This document shows positions 1-5,627 of a stretch of DNA of 6,359 nucleotides, one piece after another. The notes under the pieces were generated by a model. That model was given only the letters and a program-made list of their open reading frames with translations, searched no databases and was not told the origin of the DNA. A program made the position numbers and the translations under genes. How positions within the stretch are numbered: position 1 is the first letter of the stretch; the number at the start of each line of letters is the position of its first letter. The stretch is taken from positions 19,652 through 26,010 of the forward strand of contig DJUJ01000039.1 in NCBI GenBank assembly GCA_002438345.1, given 5' to 3'. This DNA is from Paenibacillus sp. UBA6285. Lineage in GTDB: Bacteria; Bacillota; Bacilli; Paenibacillales; Paenibacillaceae.

Positions 1-80
1 TGATGCCGAGGAATCGTTCCAATGATATAGATACGGAGGAAGATTTCCTTTTTTGTGAGTACTTATTAGGTAGAAGATAG
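1..80 (+). CDS. 3' end of probable CMP-nonulosonic acid (sialic/pseudaminic/legionaminic-type) cytidylyltransferase, partial
   Basis: Only the last 25 codons are present, in the frame whose codons begin at position 3, ending with TAG at 78-80. The visible tail includes NDIDTEEDFLFCEYLLGRR. An (I/V)DIDTxEDxxxAExLL tail close to the stop is characteristic of the acylneuraminate cytidylyltransferase family (NeuA, PseF, legionaminate CMP-transferase), where the Asp residues belong to the active-site end of the fold. Such enzymes activate a nonulosonic acid with CTP in the cytoplasm, giving the CMP-sugar donor used by flagellin glycosyltransferases. A position just upstream of flagellar filament genes fits that role. 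The assignment rests on a short motif, and the specific sugar cannot be told from it. The ATG at 3-5 is an internal Met, not the start. Confidence 0.6.
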   Translation, partial: MPRNRSNDIDTEEDFLFCEYLLGRR

Positions 81-272
81 GTATATGGCGAAATTTAAAA
101 AGCAATATATGGCTATCAGCTCGAATCCGATGGTAGTTACATTAAATAAAAACGCCTGTTTTATGATGTCACTACTCGTCTTATCATTTAATTAACATGC
201 ATACTGCATAAAATCGGGGGCCGAAATTTTGGGACATTATGTTTTAAAGTTCAACCGCACGCAGATATTGAA
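81..272. other. Intergenic stretch with possible remnants of the next gene's 5' end
   Basis: No convincing gene lies here. A 36-codon ORF (85-195, ATG to TAA) has no good ribosome binding site and no recognisable features. An A/T-rich hairpin (146-164, AAAAC/GTTTT core, loop GCCT) has no U-tract and is not a clear terminator. At 220-227 GCCGAAAT matches 7 of 8 bases of the Bacillus SigD -10 consensus GCCGATAT, but there is no TAAA at the right distance, so a promoter is only a weak possibility. From 192 onward the frame of the downstream hydrolase is open and, from about 243, appears to encode its true N-terminus. Confidence 0.5.
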
Positions 273-1796
273 TTGGGTTTTAGCAGAAACGAGCTGGACT
301 ATTATGTCACGTTACCAGTTGAAGGCGTAACTAATGAAACCGGTCTAATAATAACTATCCCAGGGTTTGGCGGAATTGCTAATTCAACTTATCAATTAGA
401 AAAATTAAATCCATACCTTGCAGAAAAATATAATTGTATAGTAGTTTCTTTGAATTATTTTGGTATATACCGAGGAAGCGAGACGAAATTGGATGAATAC
501 TTCATTCATAATATGGAACAGATTTATGGAGTTCCAAGTGCTTACTGGCATAATATTTTAACTGATAACGATTTTTATTTGAGGGTAGGAAAACTACTAG
601 AAAGTAAAGGGCTATCCCAGTTAGACCCTTACTGTCAAGCTTTGAAGATCACGGAACGGAATGAGTATCAGTCCTTTGGTTTTTTACCTGCTCTAGATAA
701 CCTTACTGTGCTTGGCGATGTTCTCAAAAGATACCCTGCAATAAATAAGAGGAAAATAATTGCTTACGGTAGTTCTTACGGCGGTTATATTGCGATGCTT
801 TGTGGCAAATTTGCGCCCAAGACATTCTCAGTCATAATTGACAACTCAGGATTTTCACGTTCCGAAATGAAATATATCGTGGGTAGAGAAATATTGGAAG
901 ATGATTATGTTGTTACGATCAATCACAATAACAAATTTTATACAGTGCCATTTGCATATAATAATCCTTGGACGATCATGGATGAAACATCACCTAACTA
1001 TTTTGGGGATTCACATAAGCAAGTTCGTAACCTGTTAATTAGAGAGCATAGGGTTAAATCGGATACACGTTATTATATTTTTCATTGCGAAGAGGATCAA
1101 ATTGCCTCGGTGAAAGATAAAGATAAAATGGTGGCCCTATTATCCAATTATAATTCCACTTACTATAAACGAGTCGGAATGAGTGATCTGGATGGTACGC
1201 TTTTCAAAAAATATGCACATGCGATGGATGCATCTTTACGCAAATTATTTGACCACGTCGCCGAACAGGACAAGGAATATGGATTGATGAAAGAAAAGAG
1301 CGAAAACGAATTCTTTAATAGTGAAGTTAATTCATTGAATTGCGGTAATAAAAACTATATTTTTAGTTTTAGGGACGATTTTACAATGAACGTTACCATA
1401 ACGGACAATATAAAAACGGATTATAATTTAATTAGCTCATTTCAGTTAATGGAAAATTTATTGGGAATTTGCGATTCAATAGACGAAGGTTTTAGTTTTA
1501 TCGCTGATAAGGTATCGGACAAGAACTATAATGATGCTACTGTAGTAATGCAGGATATATTAGATGCACACAAGGTGATAAATTTACGTATAGATACGTT
1601 TTCCAGATTTCTAAGTGAAAATGACTTACATACGGTTAATTCACAGTTCCAAGATTCTCTTTTAGAAGCTGTTATGCATTTCAATAATGAGAATTGGGAT
1701 TTGTTGGAGATTGAATTAATGAACCAGGTCGTACCAAATTTTTTATTGTGGAAAAAGGAGTTGCATAACATTTTCGCTCCGTATATAACCCATTAA
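273..1796 (+). CDS. DUF2920-like alpha/beta hydrolase with C-terminal helical domain, probable flagellin-glycosylation accessory protein
   Basis: The 507 codons encode a cytoplasmic protein with no signal peptide. The first ~330 residues look like an alpha/beta hydrolase: an oxyanion-type loop IPGFGG (29-34), a nucleophile elbow YGSSYGGY with Ser168, a probable acid at Asp275 (FHCEED) and a probable catalytic His316 (KYAHAMDAS). The layout resembles the DUF2920 proteins seen in flagellin-modification loci of Campylobacter and Firmicutes; this is family recall, not a search. Residues ~361-507 form a separate, mostly helical domain (e.g. LISSFQLMENLLGICDSIDEGF, then LEIELMNQVVPNFLLWKKEL), similar as I recall to tails on Paenibacillus proteins near flagellar genes. 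It follows a CMP-nonulosonate synthetase and precedes flaG, so trimming or transferring an acyl group on a flagellar sugar is plausible but unproven. The TTG at 273 is the only in-frame common start and has no ribosome binding site. The coding sequence upstream looks conserved, so the true start is probably ~12 codons earlier and a frameshift is suspected. Confidence 0.6.
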   Translation: MGFSRNELDYYVTLPVEGVTNETGLIITIPGFGGIANSTYQLEKLNPYLAEKYNCIVVSLNYFGIYRGSETKLDEYFIHNMEQIYGVPSAYWHNILTDNDFYLRVGKLLESKGLSQLDPYCQALKITERNEYQSFGFLPALDNLTVLGDVLKRYPAINKRKIIAYGSSYGGYIAMLCGKFAPKTFSVIIDNSGFSRSEMKYIVGREILEDDYVVTINHNNKFYTVPFAYNNPWTIMDETSPNYFGDSHKQVRNLLIREHRVKSDTRYYIFHCEEDQIASVKDKDKMVALLSNYNSTYYKRVGMSDLDGTLFKKYAHAMDASLRKLFDHVAEQDKEYGLMKEKSENEFFNSEVNSLNCGNKNYIFSFRDDFTMNVTITDNIKTDYNLISSFQLMENLLGICDSIDEGFSFIADKVSDKNYNDATVVMQDILDAHKVINLRIDTFSRFLSENDLHTVNSQFQDSLLEAVMHFNNENWDLLEIELMNQVVPNFLLWKKELHNIFAPYITH

Positions 1797-1850
1797 ATCC
1801 AGGTAAGTGCTTTAGTTAACTTATGAGGAAGAGTAGTTATTGCTATAACC

Positions 1851-1877
1851 TAAACAATCCCAATTAGCAACCGATAT
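1851..1877 (+). promoter_or_regulatory. SigD (sigma-28) flagellar promoter of the flaG-fliD-fliS-fliT operon
   Basis: The -35 box TAAA (1851-1854) is followed by exactly 15 bases and then ACCGATAT (1870-1877). The Bacillus SigD consensus is TAAA-N15-GCCGATAT, so the -35 and spacer are exact and the -10 matches 7 of 8. It lies about 40 bases upstream of the flaG start. SigD control of flaG/fliD is established in Bacillus subtilis and fits late-stage filament genes. Confidence 0.85.
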
Positions 1878-1917
1878 ATACTATATATAATTAAGGTTCT
1901 TTGGAGGTCGGGATTTG

Positions 1918-2334
1918 ATGAATGTACAGTTAACTCTTTCTACTAGCACAGTTCTAAAAGGGCAAATTAAGTCTGATGCATTGTCTACTAATGGATCGTC
2001 TGCACCGATATTGGGAGCTTCATTGAACAAAGATGCTGTGTCCATTTCGGATATTAAGGATGTCAAAGACCTGAACACCAGAGAGAGGCAAGGCGCTAAC
2101 ATTTCTATGGCCGAAGAGCAATTGATTAAGACAATCGAACGGGCAGTTAAATCCTTACAAGGGCCTCAGACAACTTTAGAAATCAGTATTCATGAGAAAA
2201 CTCATGACATTATGGTGAAAGTGCTAAACAAGGATACGGGGGAGCTTATTCGTGAAGTACCACCTGAGAAAACACTAGATTTAGTGGCCTCGATGATGGA
2301 AATCGCAGGTATATTGGTTGACGAGAAGATATAG
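1918..2334 (+). CDS. flaG: Flagellar protein FlaG
   Basis: This 138-residue protein has a low-complexity, Ser/Thr-rich N-terminus (about 1-60) and the FlaG core in its second half. The core includes LEISIHEKTHDIMVKVLN and DTGELIREVPPEKTLDLVASM, where the D-TGE-IR-(V/I)P-E segment is the family hallmark. FlaG is small, encoded next to fliD in many flagellated bacteria, and affects filament length or assembly in the systems studied; its biochemistry is not well settled. A GGAGG at 1903-1907 serves either TTG 1915 (7-base spacing) or ATG 1918 (10-base spacing). I chose the ATG; the TTG adds one Met. It is the first gene after the SigD promoter, and fliD follows after 18 bases with no terminator, so they are co-transcribed. 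Confidence 0.9.
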   Translation: MNVQLTLSTSTVLKGQIKSDALSTNGSSAPILGASLNKDAVSISDIKDVKDLNTRERQGANISMAEEQLIKTIERAVKSLQGPQTTLEISIHEKTHDIMVKVLNKDTGELIREVPPEKTLDLVASMMEIAGILVDEKI

Positions 2335-2352
2335 AATCAGAGGTGAAAAACA

Positions 2353-4122
2353 TTGGTAACTCGAATTAATGGTTTTTCGGGAATGGATATCGATAGTATG
2401 GTTAAGAGTATGATGGCTGCTAAAAAAGCTCCATTGGATAAACTGAATCAGCAGAAAACTATTTTAAATTGGACTAGAGACAGTTACCGAGAAATAAACA
2501 GCAAACTGTATGACTTTCGCAGTAATAAACTTATAGATAAATACGGCCGTAATGAAGCCTTAAACACGAATCAATCAGTAGTAAGTGGTAACACGAATGC
2601 CGTAAAAGCAACGGCCTTAGCCACAGCTAATGGAGTTGATATGGATGTCAGTGTAACACAACTTGCTACAAAGACTACTGTGAAGACTTCAGGGGCAGGT
2701 TCTAACTTTACAACATCAACAACACTCTCACAATTACAGACAAAGTTGGGCGGTACAGTCCTAACAGAAGGCTATAAACTAACAGTAAACGGTGAAGTTT
2801 TTTCATTTTCGGGAGATACCGCTATTTCTTCAGTTATCGCTAACATTAACAGTAGTACTGCAAATGTGACGGCTACCTTTGATGAGGTTACTGGACAGTT
2901 TTCCCTGGCTGCCAAAAGCAGCGGTCCACCAACGGAAGCAACAATCACAGCAGCAGCAAAAGGAAAGGTAGTTTTGGGAGCAGATACTTCCTTGCTGAAT
3001 TTGTTTTCCAGCAAGAGTGACTCAACGACACTTGCCCAATTGCAAAATTCACTATATGGTACAAGCATTACAGATGCTAACACACAAGATTTCACATTAA
3101 AGTTTGGAACGAATAACCTCTCCTTTAAGGGAAATCAGAGCTTATCGGATGTGGTTTCCTACATCAATACGAATACGGCTACTTTAGGTGGCGCAACGGC
3201 TAGCCTTGTTTCAGGTCAGCTAGTAGTTACCTCTGGTGGAGTGGAGCAGACTATCAGTGGTACTGCAGCTAATTTAGTCAAAGGAACTGCTACTACCGAA
3301 GGTGTAGTGGCTAAATATACAATTAATGGGACTAGTTTGGAAAATGATAGTAACTCTTTCGCGGTTAATGGTGTTCAGTTAACGTTGCTTGCAACGACAA
3401 ATATTAATGGTACGGATACTCCTGCTAAAGTTTCTAAACAAGTTGATACGGATAAGGCAGTGGCTACTGTAAAGGGGTTCATCGATGATTACAACGCGTT
3501 GATTACTTCTTTAAATGCTAAGATAGATGAAGCTAAATATCGTACATTCACTCCGTTGACTGATGATCAAAAGAAAGATATGAAAGAGTCTGATATTACG
3601 GCTTGGACAGAAAAAGCAAAAAGCGGCTTATTGAAGAACGACGATGTTATTAAGACGATCTTATCCTCAATGAGGATGGACATTACTGAAAAGCTGGGTG
3701 ATCTTAGTGATATTGGTATTACTACAGGGTCATACTTTGAAAAAGGTAAGCTGTACTTGGATGAAAGCAAACTGAGAACTGCACTTAATAATAATTCGCA
3801 AGGAGTCATGGACTTACTTCAAGGACCACAAAGTTCTCCTGATACTGGATTATTTGACAAGCTTTCTGCTAGAGTAAGCGATGCATTGAATAGCATTTCC
3901 GAAAGGGCGGGTACTAATAAATATTCAGGCGATCTTACTAGTAGTTATAAAGAAGAGAGTGTTATGGGTAAGAAGCTCAAAGATTATAACACTCGTATAA
4001 GCGATATGTTAACCATGTTAAATAATGCCGAAACACGCTATTACAAGCAGTTCTCAGCAATGGAAACGGCAATGAATAAATTACAGGCACAGTCTTCCAG
4101 TCTCTTCTCCACATCCAGCTAA
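2353..4122 (+). CDS. fliD: Flagellar hook-associated protein 2, filament cap FliD
   Basis: FliD is secreted through the flagellar type III apparatus and forms the cap under which flagellin subunits fold into the filament. The 589 residues show the usual architecture. FliD_N at the start (RINGFSGMDIDSMVKSMM, then a helix to about 60) includes the conserved GxDxxxxVxxLM-like region. Two related Thr/Ser/Asn-rich segments lie at ~121-200 and ~224-300. A second beta-rich part with INGTSLENDSNSFAVNGVQL (~323-342) is followed by FliD_C, from VATVKGFIDDYNALITSLN (~370-388) to the helical end, including DIGITTG and a terminal coiled-coil (~540-585). There is no cleavable signal peptide and no Cys, as expected. 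At 589 residues it is longer than B. subtilis FliD (about 500), mainly through the central domains. The start is TTG 2353, preceded by AGAGGTGA (2339-2346) at good spacing; the FliD_N motif begins at residue 4, which confirms it. Confidence 0.95.
   Translation: MVTRINGFSGMDIDSMVKSMMAAKKAPLDKLNQQKTILNWTRDSYREINSKLYDFRSNKLIDKYGRNEALNTNQSVVSGNTNAVKATALATANGVDMDVSVTQLATKTTVKTSGAGSNFTTSTTLSQLQTKLGGTVLTEGYKLTVNGEVFSFSGDTAISSVIANINSSTANVTATFDEVTGQFSLAAKSSGPPTEATITAAAKGKVVLGADTSLLNLFSSKSDSTTLAQLQNSLYGTSITDANTQDFTLKFGTNNLSFKGNQSLSDVVSYINTNTATLGGATASLVSGQLVVTSGGVEQTISGTAANLVKGTATTEGVVAKYTINGTSLENDSNSFAVNGVQLTLLATTNINGTDTPAKVSKQVDTDKAVATVKGFIDDYNALITSLNAKIDEAKYRTFTPLTDDQKKDMKESDITAWTEKAKSGLLKNDDVIKTILSSMRMDITEKLGDLSDIGITTGSYFEKGKLYLDESKLRTALNNNSQGVMDLLQGPQSSPDTGLFDKLSARVSDALNSISERAGTNKYSGDLTSSYKEESVMGKKLKDYNTRISDMLTMLNNAETRYYKQFSAMETAMNKLQAQSSSLFSTSS
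2719..3255 (+). repeat. Degenerate tandem domain duplication in the FliD central region
   Basis: In FliD, TTLSQLQ (residues 123-129) recurs as TTLAQLQ (225-231), a period of 102 residues. Each copy continues with a K/S-L-x-G-T segment, a beta hairpin (LTVNGEVFSFSGD / LKFGTNNLSFKGN), a short helix ending in I-N (SSVIANINSST / SDVVSYINTNT) and a beta strand (GQFSLAAKSSG / GQLVVTSGG). These resemble the flagellin IN (VNG/ING) type repeats of the surface-exposed D2/D3 domains. The boundaries given cover both copies approximately. Confidence 0.65.
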
Positions 4123-4150
4123 GAAATTTATAAAATAGAGGGTGAGATTA

Positions 4151-4549
4151 TTGATTACATCTCCGTATGAGAAATACCGTCAGTCTTCTGTTCAAACGTC
4201 AACACCTGCACAACTAGTAATTATGTTGTACGATGGAGCTATTCGCTTCGTGAGAACAGCAATGGATGGACTCAGTAAACAGGACTATGAGAAGACAAGT
4301 CTTAATTTTGGTAAAGCACAATCTATAGTTAGTGAATTAATGAGTACATTGGATTACTCCTATGAAGTTTCTAATAATCTCTACTCACTTTATGAATATA
4401 CGAATTTCTTGTTAGTGGAAGCCAATATCCGCAAGAGCCCAGACAAAGCGGAAGAGGCCATCGGCTACCTTACAGAACTTCGGGAAACTTGGTTACAGGC
4501 ATCCAAAATCGCTGCAGGCCAGGGACAGGCTGAAAGTGCTCATGGATGA
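4151..4549 (+). CDS. fliS: Flagellin export chaperone FliS
   Basis: FliS binds the C-terminal disordered part of newly made flagellin in the cytoplasm, prevents premature polymerisation and delivers it to the export gate. The 132-residue all-helical protein carries the family signature YEKYRQSSVQTSTPAQLVIMLYDGAI near the N-terminus (residues 6-31) and the conserved LDYSYEVSNNLYSLYEY segment (67-83). Its length matches B. subtilis FliS (133). I place the start at TTG 4151, which GAGGGTGA (4138-4145) precedes at 5 bases and which gives the usual short MITSPYEKY N-terminus. The in-frame GTG at 4142 lies inside that ribosome binding site and is therefore unlikely. It follows fliD by 28 bases and overlaps the next gene by 8 bases. 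Confidence 0.95.
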   Translation: MITSPYEKYRQSSVQTSTPAQLVIMLYDGAIRFVRTAMDGLSKQDYEKTSLNFGKAQSIVSELMSTLDYSYEVSNNLYSLYEYTNFLLVEANIRKSPDKAEEAIGYLTELRETWLQASKIAAGQGQAESAHG

Positions 4550-4877
4550 ATTAATCCTGAGTTTAGATCAACTCACCCGGGGGATCGTAGACCATCTTCA
4601 AGAGATTTCCTATGAAGAGTTGGAATTTTTTGTCGAGGATCGTCAGGAGATTGTCGATTCAATTGCAGAACAAGCCGAAATTTGTAAGTCGACGCCTGCA
4701 CAAAAACAAGAAATTAATCGAATTTTGGAGTATGACAATGTGATTTTAGACAGAATGAACGCTCTTCGTTTGGAAGCACAAGACTGGTTGCAGAAGCGCA
4801 ATCAGGCCAAAGTACAGCGTAGCGCCTACGAGGCTGCTTACACTCCAGATAGCTTTCTAATGGATCGCAGAAAATAA
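4542..4877 (+). CDS. fliT: FliT-like flagellar chaperone
   Basis: This 111-residue, charged, almost entirely helical protein lacks a signal peptide and membrane segments. Its ATG overlaps the last 8 bases of fliS, implying translational coupling; an in-frame GTG at 4536 (two codons longer) is the alternative. AGGGACAGG (4521-4529) is the nearest ribosome-binding-like sequence and fits the GTG slightly better. In Firmicutes the gene after fliS is usually fliT, whose product in B. subtilis is about this size. FliT acts as the export chaperone of FliD in enterics. Helices cover ~1-50 (ELILSLDQLTRG...VEDRQEIVDSI) and ~52-95, and the C-terminus ends SFLMDRRK, a basic tail of the type seen in Bacillales homologues as I recall. 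Sequence conservation in this family is low, so the name rests largely on position, size and helicity. Confidence 0.75.
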   Translation: MDELILSLDQLTRGIVDHLQEISYEELEFFVEDRQEIVDSIAEQAEICKSTPAQKQEINRILEYDNVILDRMNALRLEAQDWLQKRNQAKVQRSAYEAAYTPDSFLMDRRK

Positions 4878-4899
4878 TTCATTTCGGTGTTTCACTATA

Positions 4900-4939
4900 G
4901 GAGTAGACGGGTATTAAATACCGTCTGCTCCTTATTTTA
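4900..4939 (+). terminator. Intrinsic terminator of the flaG-fliD-fliS-fliT operon
   Basis: GGAGTAGACGG (4900-4910) pairs with CCGTCTGCTCC (4921-4931) with one G-U pair. The stem continues as TAT/ATA past a bulged G (4911) to a 3-base loop, and is followed by TTATTTTAT. It begins 22 bases after the fliT stop. Confidence 0.9.
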
Positions 4940-4987
4940 TCGTTACTCCACATTTATTCCTTGATTATGGAAAATTAAATCTCCTAT

Positions 4988-5021
4988 TTTACGTGGTAAA
5001 TTATTGCATGTAAACATTTAC
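4988..5021. promoter_or_regulatory. Two adjacent palindromes upstream of the csp promoter (possible operator)
   Basis: TTTACGTGGTAAA (4988-5000) is TTTAC-N3-GTAAA, and GTAAACATTTAC (5010-5021) is GTAAA-N2-TTTAC. Both are perfect inverted repeats of the same 5-base half-site in opposite arrangement. Their centres are about 21 bp apart, close to two helical turns, and the second ends 8 bases before the -35 box. I do not recognise a known regulator site. A chance A/T-rich pattern remains possible. Confidence 0.4.
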
Positions 5022-5029
5022 TTTTCCAA

Positions 5030-5059
5030 TTGACAATGAAGAAGTTACGGTGGTATAGT
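5030..5059 (+). promoter_or_regulatory. SigA promoter of the cold-shock gene
   Basis: A perfect -35 TTGACA (5030-5035) is separated by 18 bases from TATAGT (5054-5059). A TG one base upstream of the -10 (5051-5052) makes it an extended -10 element. Transcription should begin near 5065-5067, giving a leader of about 47 bases, much shorter than the long cold-responsive leader of E. coli cspA. Confidence 0.85.
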
Positions 5060-5065
5060 CGATTT

Positions 5066-5080
5066 GTGAGCAAGACTCAC
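5066..5080 (+). other. Short hairpin at the predicted 5' end of the csp mRNA
   Basis: GTGAG (5066-5070) and CTCAC (5076-5080) form a perfect 5-bp stem with a CAAGA loop, starting at or within a base or two of the predicted transcription start. It leaves the AAGGGA ribosome binding site (5096-5101) free. Its position suggests 5'-end protection of the transcript, but this is inference. Confidence 0.5.
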
Positions 5081-5112
5081 GTTCATCTGATGACGAAGGG
5101 AATGTTTAATCA

Positions 5113-5310
5113 ATGGAAGGTAAAGTAAAATGGTTTAATGCAGAAAAAGGTTATGGTTTTATCGAGACTGCAGACGGTGGCGACGTATTCGTACACTTTT
5201 CCGCGATTCAAACTGATGGTTTCAAGACTTTGGATGAAGGCCAATCCGTAGAGTTCGATATCGTTGAAGGTGCACGCGGACCACAAGCAGCTAACGTAAT
5301 CAAATTATAA
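5113..5310 (+). CDS. csp: Cold shock protein (CspA/CspB family)
   Basis: This 65-residue single cold-shock domain protein binds single-stranded RNA and DNA and acts as an RNA chaperone in the cytoplasm, easing transcription and translation at low temperature or in general growth. Both nucleic acid binding motifs are intact: RNP1 KGYGFIE (residues 12-18) and RNP2 VFVHF (25-29). The opening [16 protein letters not shown] and the ending [11 protein letters not shown] are very close to Bacillus CspB/C/D. It is transcribed alone, from its own SigA promoter to its own terminator. The start ATG follows AAGGGA (5096-5101) at 11 bases; the ATG at 5102 is out of frame. Which paralogue it corresponds to (B, C or D) cannot be told from this sequence. 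Confidence 0.97.
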   Translation: MEGKVKWFNAEKGYGFIETADGGDVFVHFSAIQTDGFKTLDEGQSVEFDIVEGARGPQAANVIKL

Positions 5311-5315
5311 TCATA

Positions 5316-5351
5316 CGGCTAAGCCGACCTACATATAAGTAGATGGTTAGC
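5316..5351 (+). other. Stem-loop in the csp 3' untranslated region
   Basis: GCTAA (5318-5322) can pair with TTAGC (5347-5351), enclosing CC/GG and a CTAC/GTAG stem with an ATATAA loop. A smaller hairpin, CGGC (5316-5319) with GCCG (5323-5326), is mutually exclusive with it. There is no U-tract, so it is not a terminator itself; the true terminator lies 19 bases further on. Confidence 0.35.
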
Positions 5352-5369
5352 AATTTAGACAGCGCTAGC

Positions 5370-5404
5370 AAGGATCTTGGGAATTCTCCCGAGGTCCTTT
5401 TTTT
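5370..5404 (+). terminator. Intrinsic terminator of csp
   Basis: AAGGATCTTGGGA (5370-5382) pairs with TCCCGAGGTCCTT (5387-5399) as a 13-bp stem with two G-U pairs and an ATTC loop, followed by seven T (5398-5404). It lies 59 bases past the csp stop codon. Confidence 0.93.
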
Positions 5405-5627
5405 GTGCGCTCATATGCCTCTATCAAGGCAGTTAATAGAAAGAAAATAGCGTAATTTGTAAATTCATTTCATGGGGAATGTTAGAACTCTTCAAAAGGT
5501 GGGTAATAGATACACGTTGAGCTGTTTATCTTACCTTGACGCACACTATGTTAGCCTAGGCCAATACTTCCACGAAGAGATTCATATAGCCTATGCTATC
5601 AAAACTTTTAGGAGGGTGATTAGCAGG
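5405..5627. other. Intergenic and leader region of the SLH protein gene
   Basis: I see no gene with a ribosome binding site here, although the frame of the next gene is open from 5463 with an ATG at 5472. No promoter is convincing: TTGACG at 5536-5541 has no -10 box at 16-18 bases. Other structure is a perfect 8-base palindrome GCCTAGGC (5554-5561) and a small inverted repeat ATAGC-CTAT-GCTAT (5586-5599) just upstream of the ribosome binding site GGAGGGTGAT (5611-5620). Confidence 0.5.

Noticed and set aside
85..195. 36-codon ORF between the cytidylyltransferase tail and the hydrolase
   Set aside because: It has no good ribosome binding site and no recognisable family, and its composition looks like that of non-coding DNA.
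1526..1771. Minus-strand ORF of 81 codons inside the hydrolase gene
   Set aside because: It lies wholly inside a well-supported + strand gene, with no ribosome binding site or recognisable domain.
1891..1917. GGA-containing flaG leader as a CsrA binding site
   Set aside because: Two GGA triplets are present, but one belongs to the ribosome binding site and there is no hairpin presenting them.
1881..2102. Minus-strand ORF of 73 codons across the flaG start
   Set aside because: It is antisense to flaG and its leader, with no protein family features.
2772..3095. Minus-strand ORF of 107 codons inside fliD
   Set aside because: It is antisense to a clear FliD coding region, and the apparent hydrophobicity comes from complementing Thr/Ser/Asn codons.
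3567..3809. Minus-strand ORF of 80 codons inside fliD
   Set aside because: It is antisense to the conserved C-terminal FliD domain, with no independent support.
4142..4150. GTG start for fliS three codons upstream of the TTG
   Set aside because: The GTG is part of the GAGGGTGA ribosome binding site, and the TTG at 4151 gives the usual FliS N-terminus.
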